A stretch of DNA of 64,000 nucleotides from CAURNT01 sp963539215 (GCA_963539215.1 CAUTJT010000008.1:11244-75243), one strand, 5' to 3'. Counted from the stretch's first letter, positions 24,817 to 34,273 are shown. Notes: generated by a model from the letters alone, not told the origin. Program-made: numbers and translations.

Positions 24817-25008
24817 CTATTTACCAGTTTTTTCTGTTAAAATTGTTTTCATTCTAGCTATATCTCTTCTAACTTCTTTTATTTTTGCTGTGTTTTGTAA
24901 TTGTCCAAGAGTTTTTTGTAGCTTTAAATTAAACAATTCATGTTTTAATTCTTTTATTTGTGATTCTAATTGATTTAAGTCTAAATCTCTAACTTCTTTA
25001 ACTGTCAT
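24817..25008 (-). CDS. rpmC: Ribosomal protein L29
   Basis: It has 63 residues, two helices: KEVRDLDLNQLESQIKELKHELFNLKLQKTLGQLQNTAKIKEVRRDIAR. Its ATG overlaps the rplP stop (TAATG). Confidence 0.96.
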   Translation of the reverse strand: MTVKEVRDLDLNQLESQIKELKHELFNLKLQKTLGQLQNTAKIKEVRRDIARMKTILTEKTGK

Positions 25009-25430
25009 TACTTATCACCACCTACTTCTCTTCTAATGAATTTAACTTTGATAGGTAGTTTATGTCCAGCTTTTCTTAATGCTTCTTTGGCTTTCTCTTC
25101 AGATACTCCTCCAACTTCAAACATTATTTTACCTTTTTTAACTACTGCTACCCAACCTTCAGCATTACCTTTACCTTTACCCATTCTTGTTCCTTCTGGT
25201 CTCTTTGTGTAAGGTTTATCAGGGAAAATTCTAATCCAAATTTTTCCTTCTCTCTTAAATGTTCTATTTATAGTAATTCTGCATGCTTCTATTTGTCTTG
25301 AAGTTATCCAACCAAATTCATTAGCAGCTAATCCGAAATCACCGAATGCCACATAGTTTCCTTTAGTTGCTACTCCACCCATGCTTCCTCTAAATTGTTT
25401 TCTATATTTAGTTCTCTTAGGTATAAGCAC
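25008..25430 (-). CDS. rplP: Ribosomal protein L16
   Basis: Near the peptidyl transferase centre and A site. It has 140 residues: MLIPKRTKYRKQFRG, RQIEACRITINR and RMGKGKGNAEGWVAVVKKGKIMFE. Confidence 0.97.
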   Translation of the reverse strand: MLIPKRTKYRKQFRGSMGGVATKGNYVAFGDFGLAANEFGWITSRQIEACRITINRTFKREGKIWIRIFPDKPYTKRPEGTRMGKGKGNAEGWVAVVKKGKIMFEVGGVSEEKAKEALRKAGHKLPIKVKFIRREVGGDK

Positions 25431-26089
25431 TATTGGTCTCCCCCTTCCTTCTTAGTAGGTAATACTTCACCATTAAAGATCCATACTTTGATCCCTAATG
25501 CTCCGTATGTTGTATGAGCTGTTGCTGTTGCATAATCAACATCTGCTCTTAATGTATGTAATGGTACTCTTCCTGAAAGTGTCCATTCACTTCTTGCAAT
25601 TTCTGCTCCATTTAATCTTCCTGAAGTCATTACTTTAATTCCTAATACTCCAGCTTTTTCTGCATTTCTTATAGCTTGTTGTACAGCTCTTTTATAAGCC
25701 ACACGTTTTTCAATAGCAGATGCTATGCTTTCAGCAACTAATTGTGCATCTCTATTAGGGTTTTTAATTTCTAAAGCTTTAACAAAAACTTTTTTCCCTG
25801 TTAATTTTTCAAGTTGTCCTTTAAGAGCTTGTATTTCAGCTCCTTTTCTACCTATTAAAACTGCTGCTTTACCTGTTGAAATTATTACAGTTAATTCTTT
25901 TTCAGATACTCTTTCAATAGCAATTGAAGAGATTCCAGCTTGGTAGTAGTTTTTCTTAATATATTCTCTTATTTTTAAATCTTCGTGAAAATTGTTTAAA
26001 TACTCTTTTCCTTTTTTAGCGAACCATTTTGAATCCCATGTTTTAACGATTCCGATTCTCATACCCCTAGGATCTACTTTTTGTCCCAC
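25430..26089 (-). CDS. rpsC: Ribosomal protein S3
   Basis: mRNA entry site of the 30S subunit. It has 219 residues with a KH domain (VLIGRKGAEIQALKGQLEKLTGKKV) and the C-terminal signature SGRLNGAEIARSEW...YGALGIKVWIF. Shares a base with the rplP start (one-base overlap). Confidence 0.97.
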   Translation of the reverse strand: MGQKVDPRGMRIGIVKTWDSKWFAKKGKEYLNNFHEDLKIREYIKKNYYQAGISSIAIERVSEKELTVIISTGKAAVLIGRKGAEIQALKGQLEKLTGKKVFVKALEIKNPNRDAQLVAESIASAIEKRVAYKRAVQQAIRNAEKAGVLGIKVMTSGRLNGAEIARSEWTLSGRVPLHTLRADVDYATATAHTTYGALGIKVWIFNGEVLPTKKEGGDQ

Positions 26090-26114
26090 AGAACTACCTC
26101 CTCTATTTTCCTAA

Positions 26115-26447
26115 TTATTTTACATCCACTTCAACAGTTATATGTGCAAGTGGCTTTCTGATTATGTCTGCTCTTCCCATTGCTCTTGGGTTCATTCTTT
26201 TTAATACAGGTCCTTTATCTATTAATACTTTTGAAACATAAAGATTTTCTGAATTTAATCCTAAATTATGTTCAGCATTTGCAATTGCTGATCTTAATGT
26301 TTTTTCTATTAAAGGAGCTGCTTTTTTATTTGTAAATCTTAAAATGTTTAATGCTTCTAACGCATTTTTTCCTCTTACTATATCAGCTACTAATCTAGCT
26401 TTTTGAGGGCTTAATCTTTGATAACGTAATTTAGCTACTGCTGGCAT
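26115..26447 (-). CDS. rplV: Ribosomal protein L22
   Basis: Lines the exit tunnel. It has 110 residues: RYQRLSPQKARLVADIVRGK and MNPRAMGRADIIRKPLAHITVEV. Confidence 0.97.
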   Translation of the reverse strand: MPAVAKLRYQRLSPQKARLVADIVRGKNALEALNILRFTNKKAAPLIEKTLRSAIANAEHNLGLNSENLYVSKVLIDKGPVLKRMNPRAMGRADIIRKPLAHITVEVDVK

Positions 26448-26484
26448 CCGTCTTCTCCTTTCATCCTTCTGATGTATTTATATT

Positions 26485-26748
26485 CTATTTTTTCTTATCT
26501 TTACCATGTCCATGATAAGTTCTAGTTGGAGCAAATTCTCCTAATTTATGTCCTACCATTTCTTCTGTTACATACACAGGTATATGTTTTTTACCGTTAT
26601 AAACAGCAAAAGTATAACCTATGAATTCTGGAAATATTGTTGATCTTCTTGACCAAGTTTTAATTACAGCTTTGTTATTACCTTGAGCTTCTACTTTTTT
26701 GAATAAGTAATGATCAGCAAAAGGTCCTTTTTTTAATGAACGAGCCAT
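26485..26748 (-). CDS. rpsS: Ribosomal protein S19
   Basis: It has 87 residues: MARSLKKGPFADHYL, TWSRRSTIFPEFIGYTFAVYNGKKHIPVYVTEEMVGHKLGEFAPTRTY, a near-textbook S19. Confidence 0.97.
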   Translation of the reverse strand: MARSLKKGPFADHYLFKKVEAQGNNKAVIKTWSRRSTIFPEFIGYTFAVYNGKKHIPVYVTEEMVGHKLGEFAPTRTYHGHGKDKKK

Positions 26749-26770
26749 TTTTCCTCCTTACTTTATTGTC

Positions 26771-27598
26771 TTATTTTTTTCTCTTTCTTACGATGAATTT
26801 ATCAGAGTTTTTCTTACCTCTAGTTTTCTTACCTAAAGCAGGTTTACCCCAAGGAGTAACTGGTGCTTTTCTACCTATAGGAGATCTTCCTTCCCCTCCT
26901 CCGTGTGGATGGTCTACAGGGTTCATTACTGATCCTCTAACATGTGGTTTTCTTCCTAAATGTCTATTTCTTCCAGCTTTACCTAAAGATACTAATGAAT
27001 GCTCAGAATTTCCTACTACTCCTACTGTTGCAAAACATTCTCTGTGAATTAATCTTAATTCTCCAGAAGGTAATTCAACGTGGCAATAAGTTCCTTCTTT
27101 TGCTACAAGTCTTGCTGAAGTTCCAGCTGATCTTGCAAGTTGTCCACCTTTACCAGCTATTAATTCAACATTGTGAATTAAAGTACCTACTGGTAAATCT
27201 TTAAGTTTTAAAGCATTTCCTGGTTTAATTTCAGCATTTTCACCTGCTAAAACTGTATCACCTTTCTTTAAACCATTAGGAGCTAAGATGTATCTCTTTT
27301 CTCCATCTACATAATGTAATAAAGCAATATTTGCTGTTCTATTAGGATCATACTCTATTGTTGCAACTTTTGCAGGTATTCCTAATTTGTTTCTTTTCCA
27401 ATCGATTACTCTGTATAATCTCTTGTGACCTTTGTGTCTGTTTCTTCCTGTTCTGTGTCCATAGTTGTCTATACCATAAGATGATGATAATGGTTCAACT
27501 AATGTTTTTTCAGGTCTAACTTTGTCTAATTCAGTATTTACTAGAATTGACATGTGCCGAGTACCGCTTGTTATCGGTTTTAATTTTTTGATAGGCAT
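26771..27598 (-). CDS. rplB: Ribosomal protein L2
   Basis: Peptidyl-transferase-centre assembly. It has 275 residues with signatures GRNRHKGHKRLYRVIDWKR, RSAGTSARLVAKEG and the C-terminal VMNPVDHPHGGGEGRSPIGR. It is the first gene of this operon; rplW, rplD, rplC and rpsJ, which normally precede it, are absent and the gene upstream is an unrelated quinone reductase. Confidence 0.97.
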   Translation of the reverse strand: MPIKKLKPITSGTRHMSILVNTELDKVRPEKTLVEPLSSSYGIDNYGHRTGRNRHKGHKRLYRVIDWKRNKLGIPAKVATIEYDPNRTANIALLHYVDGEKRYILAPNGLKKGDTVLAGENAEIKPGNALKLKDLPVGTLIHNVELIAGKGGQLARSAGTSARLVAKEGTYCHVELPSGELRLIHRECFATVGVVGNSEHSLVSLGKAGRNRHLGRKPHVRGSVMNPVDHPHGGGEGRSPIGRKAPVTPWGKPALGKKTRGKKNSDKFIVRKRKK

Positions 27599-27684
27599 AT
27601 CTTCCCTCCAATTTCTTTAATTTTCTATACACACTCTACCTCGTGTGCACCTATAAAGTGCAAACACATAAAAAAGTGTGCTGA
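27599..27684 (-). promoter_or_regulatory. Leader of the rplB operon
   Basis: About 85 transcribed bases with complementary gtgtg/cacac blocks (GCACAC, TGTGT, GTGCACAC, GTGTGT on the minus strand) that can form alternative stems ahead of rplB. Possible autogenous control site for one of the operon's proteins; no known leader family was recognised. Confidence 0.45.
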
Positions 27685-27685
27685 C

Positions 27686-27714
27686 CTATAATAAGAACTA
27701 GTTTTACTAGTCAA
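27686..27714 (-). promoter_or_regulatory. rplB operon promoter
   Basis: Minus-strand TTGACT (-35, 27709-27714), 17 bases, TTATAG (-10, 27686-27691). Two ACTAGT boxes (27697-27702, 27706-27711) lie in the spacer. Confidence 0.6.
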
Positions 27715-27795
27715 CTTAGTTAGTATATCACAAAAAAAGGTAAAAGTCTAGTATTTTTCAGTATTTTTTTCGTATTTTTTTAAATATATATTTTT

Positions 27796-28419
27796 CTAAA
27801 TATTTTTAGCAATTTTTTCTACCTTTTTCAAAAATTTATTCCTTTGCTCCAGTGTATTACTATCTCTTCCCATATTACCAAAAGTTGTAACTCTTTTAGT
27901 CTTTATACCACAATGGTTAAGTACAGCATTTTTCAAAACAGATACTCCATAACTATCAGGTATACTTACAGGTCCTGAAAATATTTTATACCACCAAGTA
28001 GGCCCCTGTGAAGTTGCAAATATTTCAGCAGTTTTACCTTTTAATAGTTTCTTAAATTGTCTTCCCATTATGAAGTTTATAACAAAAATACCACTTTTAT
28101 TAGAAGAATAAGCTATACCTGGTGTAAACACTCTATCTATCCATCCTTTTAAAAGACTAGGCATAGAACTCCACCAAATAGGATAAACAAATACAATATG
28201 ATCTGCCCAAAGCAAAAGTTCTTGAGACCTAGATATATTTTCATCCTTTTCCATTCTTTTTCTATAGCCATATCTTAAAACAGGATCAAAATCTATATCA
28301 TTAAGTTTCAAAGTTTCAATATCATGCTTATCTCTATCTATATTATCCACATATGAATTAAATATTGCTTCACAAAAACTTTCTTTATCTGGATGTCCAT
28401 TTACAACTAATATATTCAT
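27796..28419 (-). CDS. Flavodoxin-fold NAD(P)H:quinone oxidoreductase family protein
   Basis: It has 207 residues. N-terminal flavin-phosphate loop NILVVNGHPDKESFCEAI, then WADHIVFVYPIWWSSMPSLLKGWIDRVFTPGIAY, the hallmark of the Flavodoxin_2 (NQO1/KefG/MdaB) group, and later TSQGPTWWY. Cytoplasmic two-electron reduction of quinones or electrophiles is the usual role. Single gene with a palindromic operator at its transcription start, so probably induced by a small molecule. Confidence 0.9.
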   Translation of the reverse strand: MNILVVNGHPDKESFCEAIFNSYVDNIDRDKHDIETLKLNDIDFDPVLRYGYRKRMEKDENISRSQELLLWADHIVFVYPIWWSSMPSLLKGWIDRVFTPGIAYSSNKSGIFVINFIMGRQFKKLLKGKTAEIFATSQGPTWWYKIFSGPVSIPDSYGVSVLKNAVLNHCGIKTKRVTTFGNMGRDSNTLEQRNKFLKKVEKIAKNI

Positions 28420-28433
28420 AACATCTTACCTCC

Positions 28434-28480
28434 CATATGTTGTACATATGTATATTATCATTTTATATCATATATTGCAA
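28434..28480 (-). promoter_or_regulatory. Promoter and palindromic operator of the quinone reductase gene
   Basis: Minus-strand TTGCAA (-35, 28475-28480), 17 bases, TAATAT (-10, 28452-28457). CATATGT-tgt-ACATATG (28434-28450) lies at the start point. HxlR- or MarR-type control would fit this gene class. Confidence 0.6.
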
Positions 28481-28711
28481 TACAACAAAAGGCTATTGCA
28501 ACCTAAGTCACCCTAAATTAAAAAGTAAGTGTCACAAAATTACTTGAAAAAATAGGATATACAGTACAATCTTAAATGCCAAAAAAAATATAAAGAAAGG
28601 AACCGTATATCCATAACTAATCATAATATATTTTAAAACAAAAATAATACTTAAATGAAAAATAGAAATACAAAATTGAAAGTTTATTATTAAAATCAGG
28701 AAAGAACTAAT
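28481..28711. other. Gene-free stretch downstream of the restriction gene
   Basis: Contains an 11-bp inverted repeat with one mismatch, ggatatacagt (28555-28565) and accgtatatcc (28602-28612), and a 15-bp sequence gtcacaaaattactt (28531-28545) that recurs with one change at 33691-33705 on the far side of the restriction-modification genes. No coding frame seen. Confidence 0.45.
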
Positions 28712-31708
28712 TTAGAACTCTATATTTTTTTCTTTTATTTTTTCAATATAGTCTTTAAAATCACGCATAATAGCACAAACTGAATAATCAACTTCTAATG
28801 CTTCAAAATGTTTTTTCCCACAATTAATTTTTAAATTTTCTAAATCTCTTCTTCCCGCCTCAGAAGTTGTCCCCTTTGTTTCTACAACAAAATATAATTT
28901 TTCTTTATTTTGATTCGGTTCTTCTACTAATATCGCCCAATCCGGGTTATAATTTCCTAATGGAGTCGGTATTTTAAACCAATCTGGAAGTTTTGTATAA
29001 ACTTTGATATTTCCATTTTTTTCTAATCCTTCTGCAAATTTTCTTTCTATCTCCGAATCAATAACAATACTACTATATGGAGTTTTTTCTGTTTCTACCA
29101 TATTTCCTTGTCTACTCATCTCATCCTTAAGATAACCAAAAATTTCATTCTGTTCAAACAATTCCTGAGAATAGTATTCCACATTGCCTATTTTTTCATA
29201 TTTAATACCATCTACTATAAATAATTTCATTGTTCTTTTAATTATATCACTAGCTTGTTCTAAATATAATTGAGGATTTTTTTTAAAACTATTCAAAGTT
29301 TTAGATTTAGTTAAAATTTTTACTATACTCTTTCTTGTAAGATTTGTTTCATTTTGTAAATAAGTAATTATATCAGGTAATTTATAATTCCTATAGACTT
29401 CTATATTTTCTTCTATTTCATAAGATTTTTGTTCTTCTATTCCGCCCTTTGTAATAGCTAGCCTTTTTTTATCATATAAAAATTTTTCAAATGGAATATA
29501 TACTCCTTCATCTAAATTTATTATACATTTATCTATTAATTTTTCTACTTCAAAATTTACTTGATACATTGTTTTATATTTTACTTTATCCCACAATGCT
29601 TTAAATTCATCACTTAAAAACACTTTCTTATTTAAAGTTATTTTCTTTCTTTCATTAGCATTTTTAACAACTAATTTCCCAATAGTTAATTTTAATTTCT
29701 TAATAATAATTTCTTTTATACCTTTAAATTCTTCTGCTAATTCTAAGTTTCCTTCAGCTAAATCTTTTTTTAGTTTGTCCTTAGCATTTCCATCTTCATC
29801 AATATAGTCCCTATTTATTAAATCTTGAAATATCTTTTTTGATTTTTCATATCCAAGAAAAATTTCTTTTCCATTTTCATAATCAATAACAATATTTACA
29901 AAAATAGAATCTTCTATAACTCCAAACTTGATATTTTTTTCTTTTTCCATTTCCTTTTGCAAAGATTCTACAAAATGCTCATAAGATTCATTCGCCATTA
30001 CAGTAAGAGTATTTACATCAAACCCTCTAACTCTTTCTCCATCTTGGTTCACAGCAATTCTAAGGCCCCTACCTATTTCTTGTATTTTCTTCATTTCAGA
30101 AGTAGTTTCATTCAAAGTACAAATTTGAAATACATTAGGATTATCCCAACCTTCTTTTAAAGCTGAATGTGAAAAAATAAATGCCAAAGGTTCATTAAAA
30201 CTTAAAAGTTTTTCCTTATCTTTCATTATCTTAGTAAAAGTATCATCATCAGCATTTGTATTACCTTTTGTATCTTTAAACTCACTATACTCTATACCAC
30301 TTTTAGTTTTCTTTTTATCTATCGAAAAATATCCATCATGTACCTTAGAAACATCTCCTACTCCTTGATATTTCCCTGATTGTATAAGACTATTGTATTC
30401 TTCTTCAAAAATTAAAGCATATTTACCTTTTTTAGCTTCTCCAGTCTCTGAATCATATATTCTATAATTTGCAACCTTATCTATAAAAAAAAGTGACAAT
30501 ACTTTTATCCCTTTACTTTTTAAAGCTAATTGTTTTTCAAAATGTTCTTGAATCGTTTTTCTAATTTGTAATCTTTTTATTAAAATCGGATCTTGTCCTC
30601 CATTAACTTGTCCCAAAGTTAATTTCACTTTTCCAAAATCTACAAAAGATTTAGAAGGTTCAACTTCATTATATGTAATTTCATTTACTATATATCCGTC
30701 ATAAATATCTCTTTTTGCCTTTTCACTTAAAACATCACCATGTTTTATACTAATTTCTTTCCTACTAACACCTGACCTATTTTTTATATCAAGCTCTATC
30801 TTAGCTGTAATTCCATTCTTACTAGCTTTTATACTGATAACTTTTATATATTCCGTATTTAAATTTTGTGTAACTCCTACTGTTGCTACTTCTATTTGTT
30901 TTACTAACTTCTTTTCATAAGCAGATATTGAATCTAGTTTATATACTGGATTATATATTTCTTTATGTGTCGCTGAATATCTTAATGTACATAGAGGATT
31001 TAATTCTTTTATTGCATTCTTAGCTTTATCACTTTCCATATTTTGAGGTTCATCAACTATTACTATTGGATTACACTGACTAATATAATCTATCGGTTTA
31101 TATCCATTAGCTTGATCTCTTTCTCGGTTAATAATGTTTATATCTTTATTAAAAGAATCAATATTAATAATTAAAATTTGTATACTATCATTTACAGCAA
31201 AATTTCTTATCATATTTATTTTTTTTGAATCATAAATAAAATAATCATAAGGAGTATTTTCATATAGACTTTTAAAATGTTCTTCTGTAATTTGAAGTGT
31301 TTTATATACTCCCTCTTTTATTGCTAGCGAAGGAACAACTATAACAAATTTTTTTAATCCATATTTTTTATTCAACTCCATTATAGTTCTTAAATATACA
31401 TAAGTTTTTCCTGTCCCAGTTTCCATTTCAACAGAAAAATTATATTCATTTTTACTCGATACTTTCGTTTTAGACAAACCATTTCTAGTTTGGATTTTAT
31501 TTAAATTTTCTAAAATTTCTTCTGGAGATAATAAAAGTTTATTACCAGTTCCTAAATCATTTTCATTCGCTATTATACTTAATTGAGGATTATTTGCTTT
31601 TTCTACTGTAAATACAGTCTTTGATATTTCTTGTCCTGAAAATATATCAGTTATAGATTTTATAGCTTCCAACTGATATTCTAAATTCTCTTCAAATTTA
31701 ATTTTCAT
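28712..31708 (-). CDS. res: Type III restriction enzyme, Res subunit
   Basis: ATP-dependent helicase-nuclease that cuts unmodified DNA together with Mod. It has 998 residues: Walker A METGTGKTYVYLRTI (about 94-106), DEAD-box-like VDEPQNM (about 220), helicase motif with HSALKEGWDNPNVFQICTL and QEIGRGLRI, and a C-terminal PD-(D/E)xK nuclease NPDWAILV...YFVVETKG (about 925-950). The frame is intact. It follows mod by nine bases. With Mod off, Res is not expected to act alone, as known type III enzymes need the Mod2-Res complex for recognition. Confidence 0.95.
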   Translation of the reverse strand: MKIKFEENLEYQLEAIKSITDIFSGQEISKTVFTVEKANNPQLSIIANENDLGTGNKLLLSPEEILENLNKIQTRNGLSKTKVSSKNEYNFSVEMETGTGKTYVYLRTIMELNKKYGLKKFVIVVPSLAIKEGVYKTLQITEEHFKSLYENTPYDYFIYDSKKINMIRNFAVNDSIQILIINIDSFNKDINIINRERDQANGYKPIDYISQCNPIVIVDEPQNMESDKAKNAIKELNPLCTLRYSATHKEIYNPVYKLDSISAYEKKLVKQIEVATVGVTQNLNTEYIKVISIKASKNGITAKIELDIKNRSGVSRKEISIKHGDVLSEKAKRDIYDGYIVNEITYNEVEPSKSFVDFGKVKLTLGQVNGGQDPILIKRLQIRKTIQEHFEKQLALKSKGIKVLSLFFIDKVANYRIYDSETGEAKKGKYALIFEEEYNSLIQSGKYQGVGDVSKVHDGYFSIDKKKTKSGIEYSEFKDTKGNTNADDDTFTKIMKDKEKLLSFNEPLAFIFSHSALKEGWDNPNVFQICTLNETTSEMKKIQEIGRGLRIAVNQDGERVRGFDVNTLTVMANESYEHFVESLQKEMEKEKNIKFGVIEDSIFVNIVIDYENGKEIFLGYEKSKKIFQDLINRDYIDEDGNAKDKLKKDLAEGNLELAEEFKGIKEIIIKKLKLTIGKLVVKNANERKKITLNKKVFLSDEFKALWDKVKYKTMYQVNFEVEKLIDKCIINLDEGVYIPFEKFLYDKKRLAITKGGIEEQKSYEIEENIEVYRNYKLPDIITYLQNETNLTRKSIVKILTKSKTLNSFKKNPQLYLEQASDIIKRTMKLFIVDGIKYEKIGNVEYYSQELFEQNEIFGYLKDEMSRQGNMVETEKTPYSSIVIDSEIERKFAEGLEKNGNIKVYTKLPDWFKIPTPLGNYNPDWAILVEEPNQNKEKLYFVVETKGTTSEAGRRDLENLKINCGKKHFEALEVDYSVCAIMRDFKDYIEKIKEKNIEF

Positions 31709-31717
31709 TATCCCCTC

Positions 31718-33590
31718 CTATATACTTCTAATTTCATTTATTCCAACTTGTTCTAATTTCTTTATTGCATTTGTTTTATCTACATCATTTTTAAATGAAT
31801 TATCTCTTAATATTACTGTTGTCTTAAAATCTTTATATATTTCTAATAATTTTTTATATTCTTCACATATTGAATTTATTACTTCATCATTAATTTTTTC
31901 ATTCAAACTTACCAATAGCCTTCCTCCACCTATTGAATAGAAGTCTTTATTTTCTTCTATTTGAATATTTAAGTCTAATCCATATTTTAATAAAATTTCA
32001 TATAGAACATCAAATGAATTTCTATCTGATTTTATATTTTCTATTAAATCTAACAATGTTTGTTCTAAATCTTCTGTATTTGTATCCCATTCTTTTATAT
32101 TTGTTGAATCCAACTTAAATACTTTAAAACCTATATCTAATTTTTCTCTATTTTCTAATGGAATACTTTCATCTAATTTTATATTTTCTCCTGCTCTTCT
32201 TATTCTTTCTTTTCCTATTTCACATATATTTTTATACCCTGCTTTATATGCTTCTGAACTTTCATCACATAATTCTGGTAATTGTACCATTATATATTTT
32301 CTATTTCCTCCATCTTCAGCATTTAGTTGCATTACTGAATGGGCTGTTGTTGATGAACCTGAGAAAAAGTCTAAAACAATACCATTTTTCAATACATTTG
32401 AAATTCTTAATAAGTGTGTTATTAATTTGGTATTTTTAGGAAAATTAAAAATCTGAGTATTAAATATATCTGTAATTTCTCTATTTCCTGTTTGATTACT
32501 TCCTACATCTTGATATAATAATAAATTTTGTGGAACTACTCCATCTGGCATTTCCTTTAGAAATCTTTTTATTCTTGGTACACCATTTCCATCTCTCCCA
32601 AACCATAGTCTGTTATCATTTCTTAATTCTTCTATTGTTTTTTCTGAAAAACGCCAACATCTCCCATTTGGTGGTAAGTGCTCTTTTCCATTAGGAGCAA
32701 TTATTGTAAAGACTCCACTCTCTAAAAAAGTTGTTGCTAAAATACTTCCAGAAGTCCAATCACCTCTAACATCTCCATCAGGATTTGAATATCCTTCATT
32801 ATGCCTTTCTTCCCTTGGTAATAATCCCCTATCATAATTGTTCTTATTTTTAGCGTATAACAATATATGTTCTGTACTTATAGAAATATATTTATTATCA
32901 TTTTTAGGAGCAAAATTTTTTTGCCATATAAAATTTGCAACAAAATTTTCTTCACCAAATATCTCATCGCATAATTTCTTTAAGTTGGCTTGTTCATTAT
33001 CATCTATTGATATAAAAATTACTCCATCATCTGTTAGTAAATTTCTTGCTAACTTTAATCTTGGATACATCATATTTAACCAATTTGAATGATATCTTCC
33101 ATCTGAATCTGTATTTGTTGTTAATTTAATTCCTTCTTCACTTACTTGTCCTGTTACTTTTTTATAGTTTTCTATATTATCTCTAAAATTATCTTTATAT
33201 ACAAAATCTTTTCCTGTATTATACGGTGGATCTATATATATCATTTTTATCTTTCCATGGTATGATTTTTGTAATAGTTTTAATACTTCTAAATTATCTC
33301 CTTCTATATAGATATTTTCTGTACTATCCCAATTCTTTGATTCTTCTTTAAATGGTCTTAACGTACCTGTACTTACTTCTTGTGCTATTTGTCTTGCTCT
33401 TGATTTTCCTTTCCAAGTTAAAGAATATCTTTCCTTAGAATCCTCTAAATCTTGTACCCCCCCCCACGATAATTTGTCTTAATAAATTAAAGTCTATTCT
33501 TCCTTCTGTCAATATTTCTGGAAAAATTTCTTTTAACTTTTTAACATTTTCTTGAACTAAATCCATACTTGTTCCATTTAATTTTTGCAT
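31718..33590 (-). pseudogene. mod: Type III DNA methyltransferase Mod, switched off by a 9-G tract (phase-variable)
   Basis: Adenine-N6 methyltransferase and target-recognition subunit. The start is ATG 33588-33590 after AAGGAG. Translation reads MQKLNGTSMDLVQENVKKLKEIF... up to residue 41 and enters nine G (C on the plus strand, 33457-33465), then goes out of frame and stops at 33435-33437 after 51 residues. With eight G the frame continues VGGVQDLEDSKERYSLTWKGKSRARQIAQEVSTGTL... into the long frame at 33244 and gives 623 residues. That part has DPPYNTGKDF (motif IV, about residue 120) before DFFSGSSTTAH (motif I), the beta-class order. An internal ATG at 33244 with a weak site could start a truncated protein. 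Confidence 0.92.
33457..33465 (-). repeat. Homopolymer of nine G on the mod coding strand
   Basis: Nine consecutive C on the plus strand inside codons 42-45 of mod. Frame ON needs eight (or eleven) G. Slipped-strand changes in such tracts are an established cause of phase variation. Confidence 0.95.
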
Positions 33591-33750
33591 TTATACTCCT
33601 TAAATTATTTGATTTATATTCCATTTGTTAAAATTACTACATTTATTTCATCTTTATTAGTTAACACTTAATAATTAAAAATCATAGAAAGTCATAAAAT
33701 TACTTACAATTTTACAACAAACTATGATTTAGAATTTTAAATTTAATATA

Positions 33751-34146
33751 TTATAATTCTTTTACTTCTAATTTATAATCTTTAGGCAATTCTACGACTA
33801 CATCTTCACCCATTCCAACTGGGAATTTTAAAGTATATTCTATTTCTTTTCTATTTATTTTAAGTTTACCAGCTAAAGTATTAAATTCAATATACGCTAT
33901 ACTTCTATCCATATATTTATTAACAATATAAGCTGTAGCTAGAGTAGCATTACTTGATAGTTCTTTCTCCCCTTCTTTTGTAAATACTTTTAAATCATAA
34001 ACTCCAAAAGATTTTCTAACAACAAAAGTAGTTTCTGGATATCCATTTTCTTTTGCAATTTTAGCCATAACTTCATCTTCTGGTAAACTTACACAAGGTA
34101 TAACAGATATAAGTCCATCTTTAACATTCAATACATATTGTGTCAT
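33751..34146 (-). CDS. Half-length PhzF-like protein
   Basis: It has 131 residues, while PhzF-family isomerases have about 260-300 in two similar halves. The sequence fits the N-terminal half: LPEDEVMAKIAKENGYPETTFVVRKSFGVYDLKVFTKEGEKELSSNATLATAYIVNKYM, where the family has ...SETAFV...YRLRWFTPTGEV-LCGHATLAAAHVL. The L-C-G-H motif is replaced by LSSN, so the usual active site may be gone. It may dimerise to rebuild the two-half fold. It has its own ribosome site, 127 bases after the PLP enzyme, past a terminator. Confidence 0.65.
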   Translation of the reverse strand: MTQYVLNVKDGLISVIPCVSLPEDEVMAKIAKENGYPETTFVVRKSFGVYDLKVFTKEGEKELSSNATLATAYIVNKYMDRSIAYIEFNTLAGKLKINRKEIEYTLKFPVGMGEDVVVELPKDYKLEVKEL

Positions 34147-34229
34147 TTTTATTCAACTCCCTTAATTCTTAATTAAATATTTCTATAATAATTATACCAA
34201 ATTATATAATTAAAATCTATAAAAATTTA

Positions 34230-34265
34230 AAAATAAAAAGTAGATGCTATTTAAATAACACCTAC
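34230..34265 (-). terminator. Terminator of the PTS operon
   Basis: Minus-strand GTAGGTGTTATTT/AAATAGCATCTAC (34240-34265, one wobble and one mismatch) followed by TTTTTATTTTT. Confidence 0.75.
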
Positions 34266-34273
34266 CAATATAA

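Noticed and set aside
31718..33244. Treating the 508-codon frame as a complete Mod protein
   Set aside because: Its first residues are already the DPPY motif; the conserved N-terminal 115 residues lie upstream across the nine-G tract.
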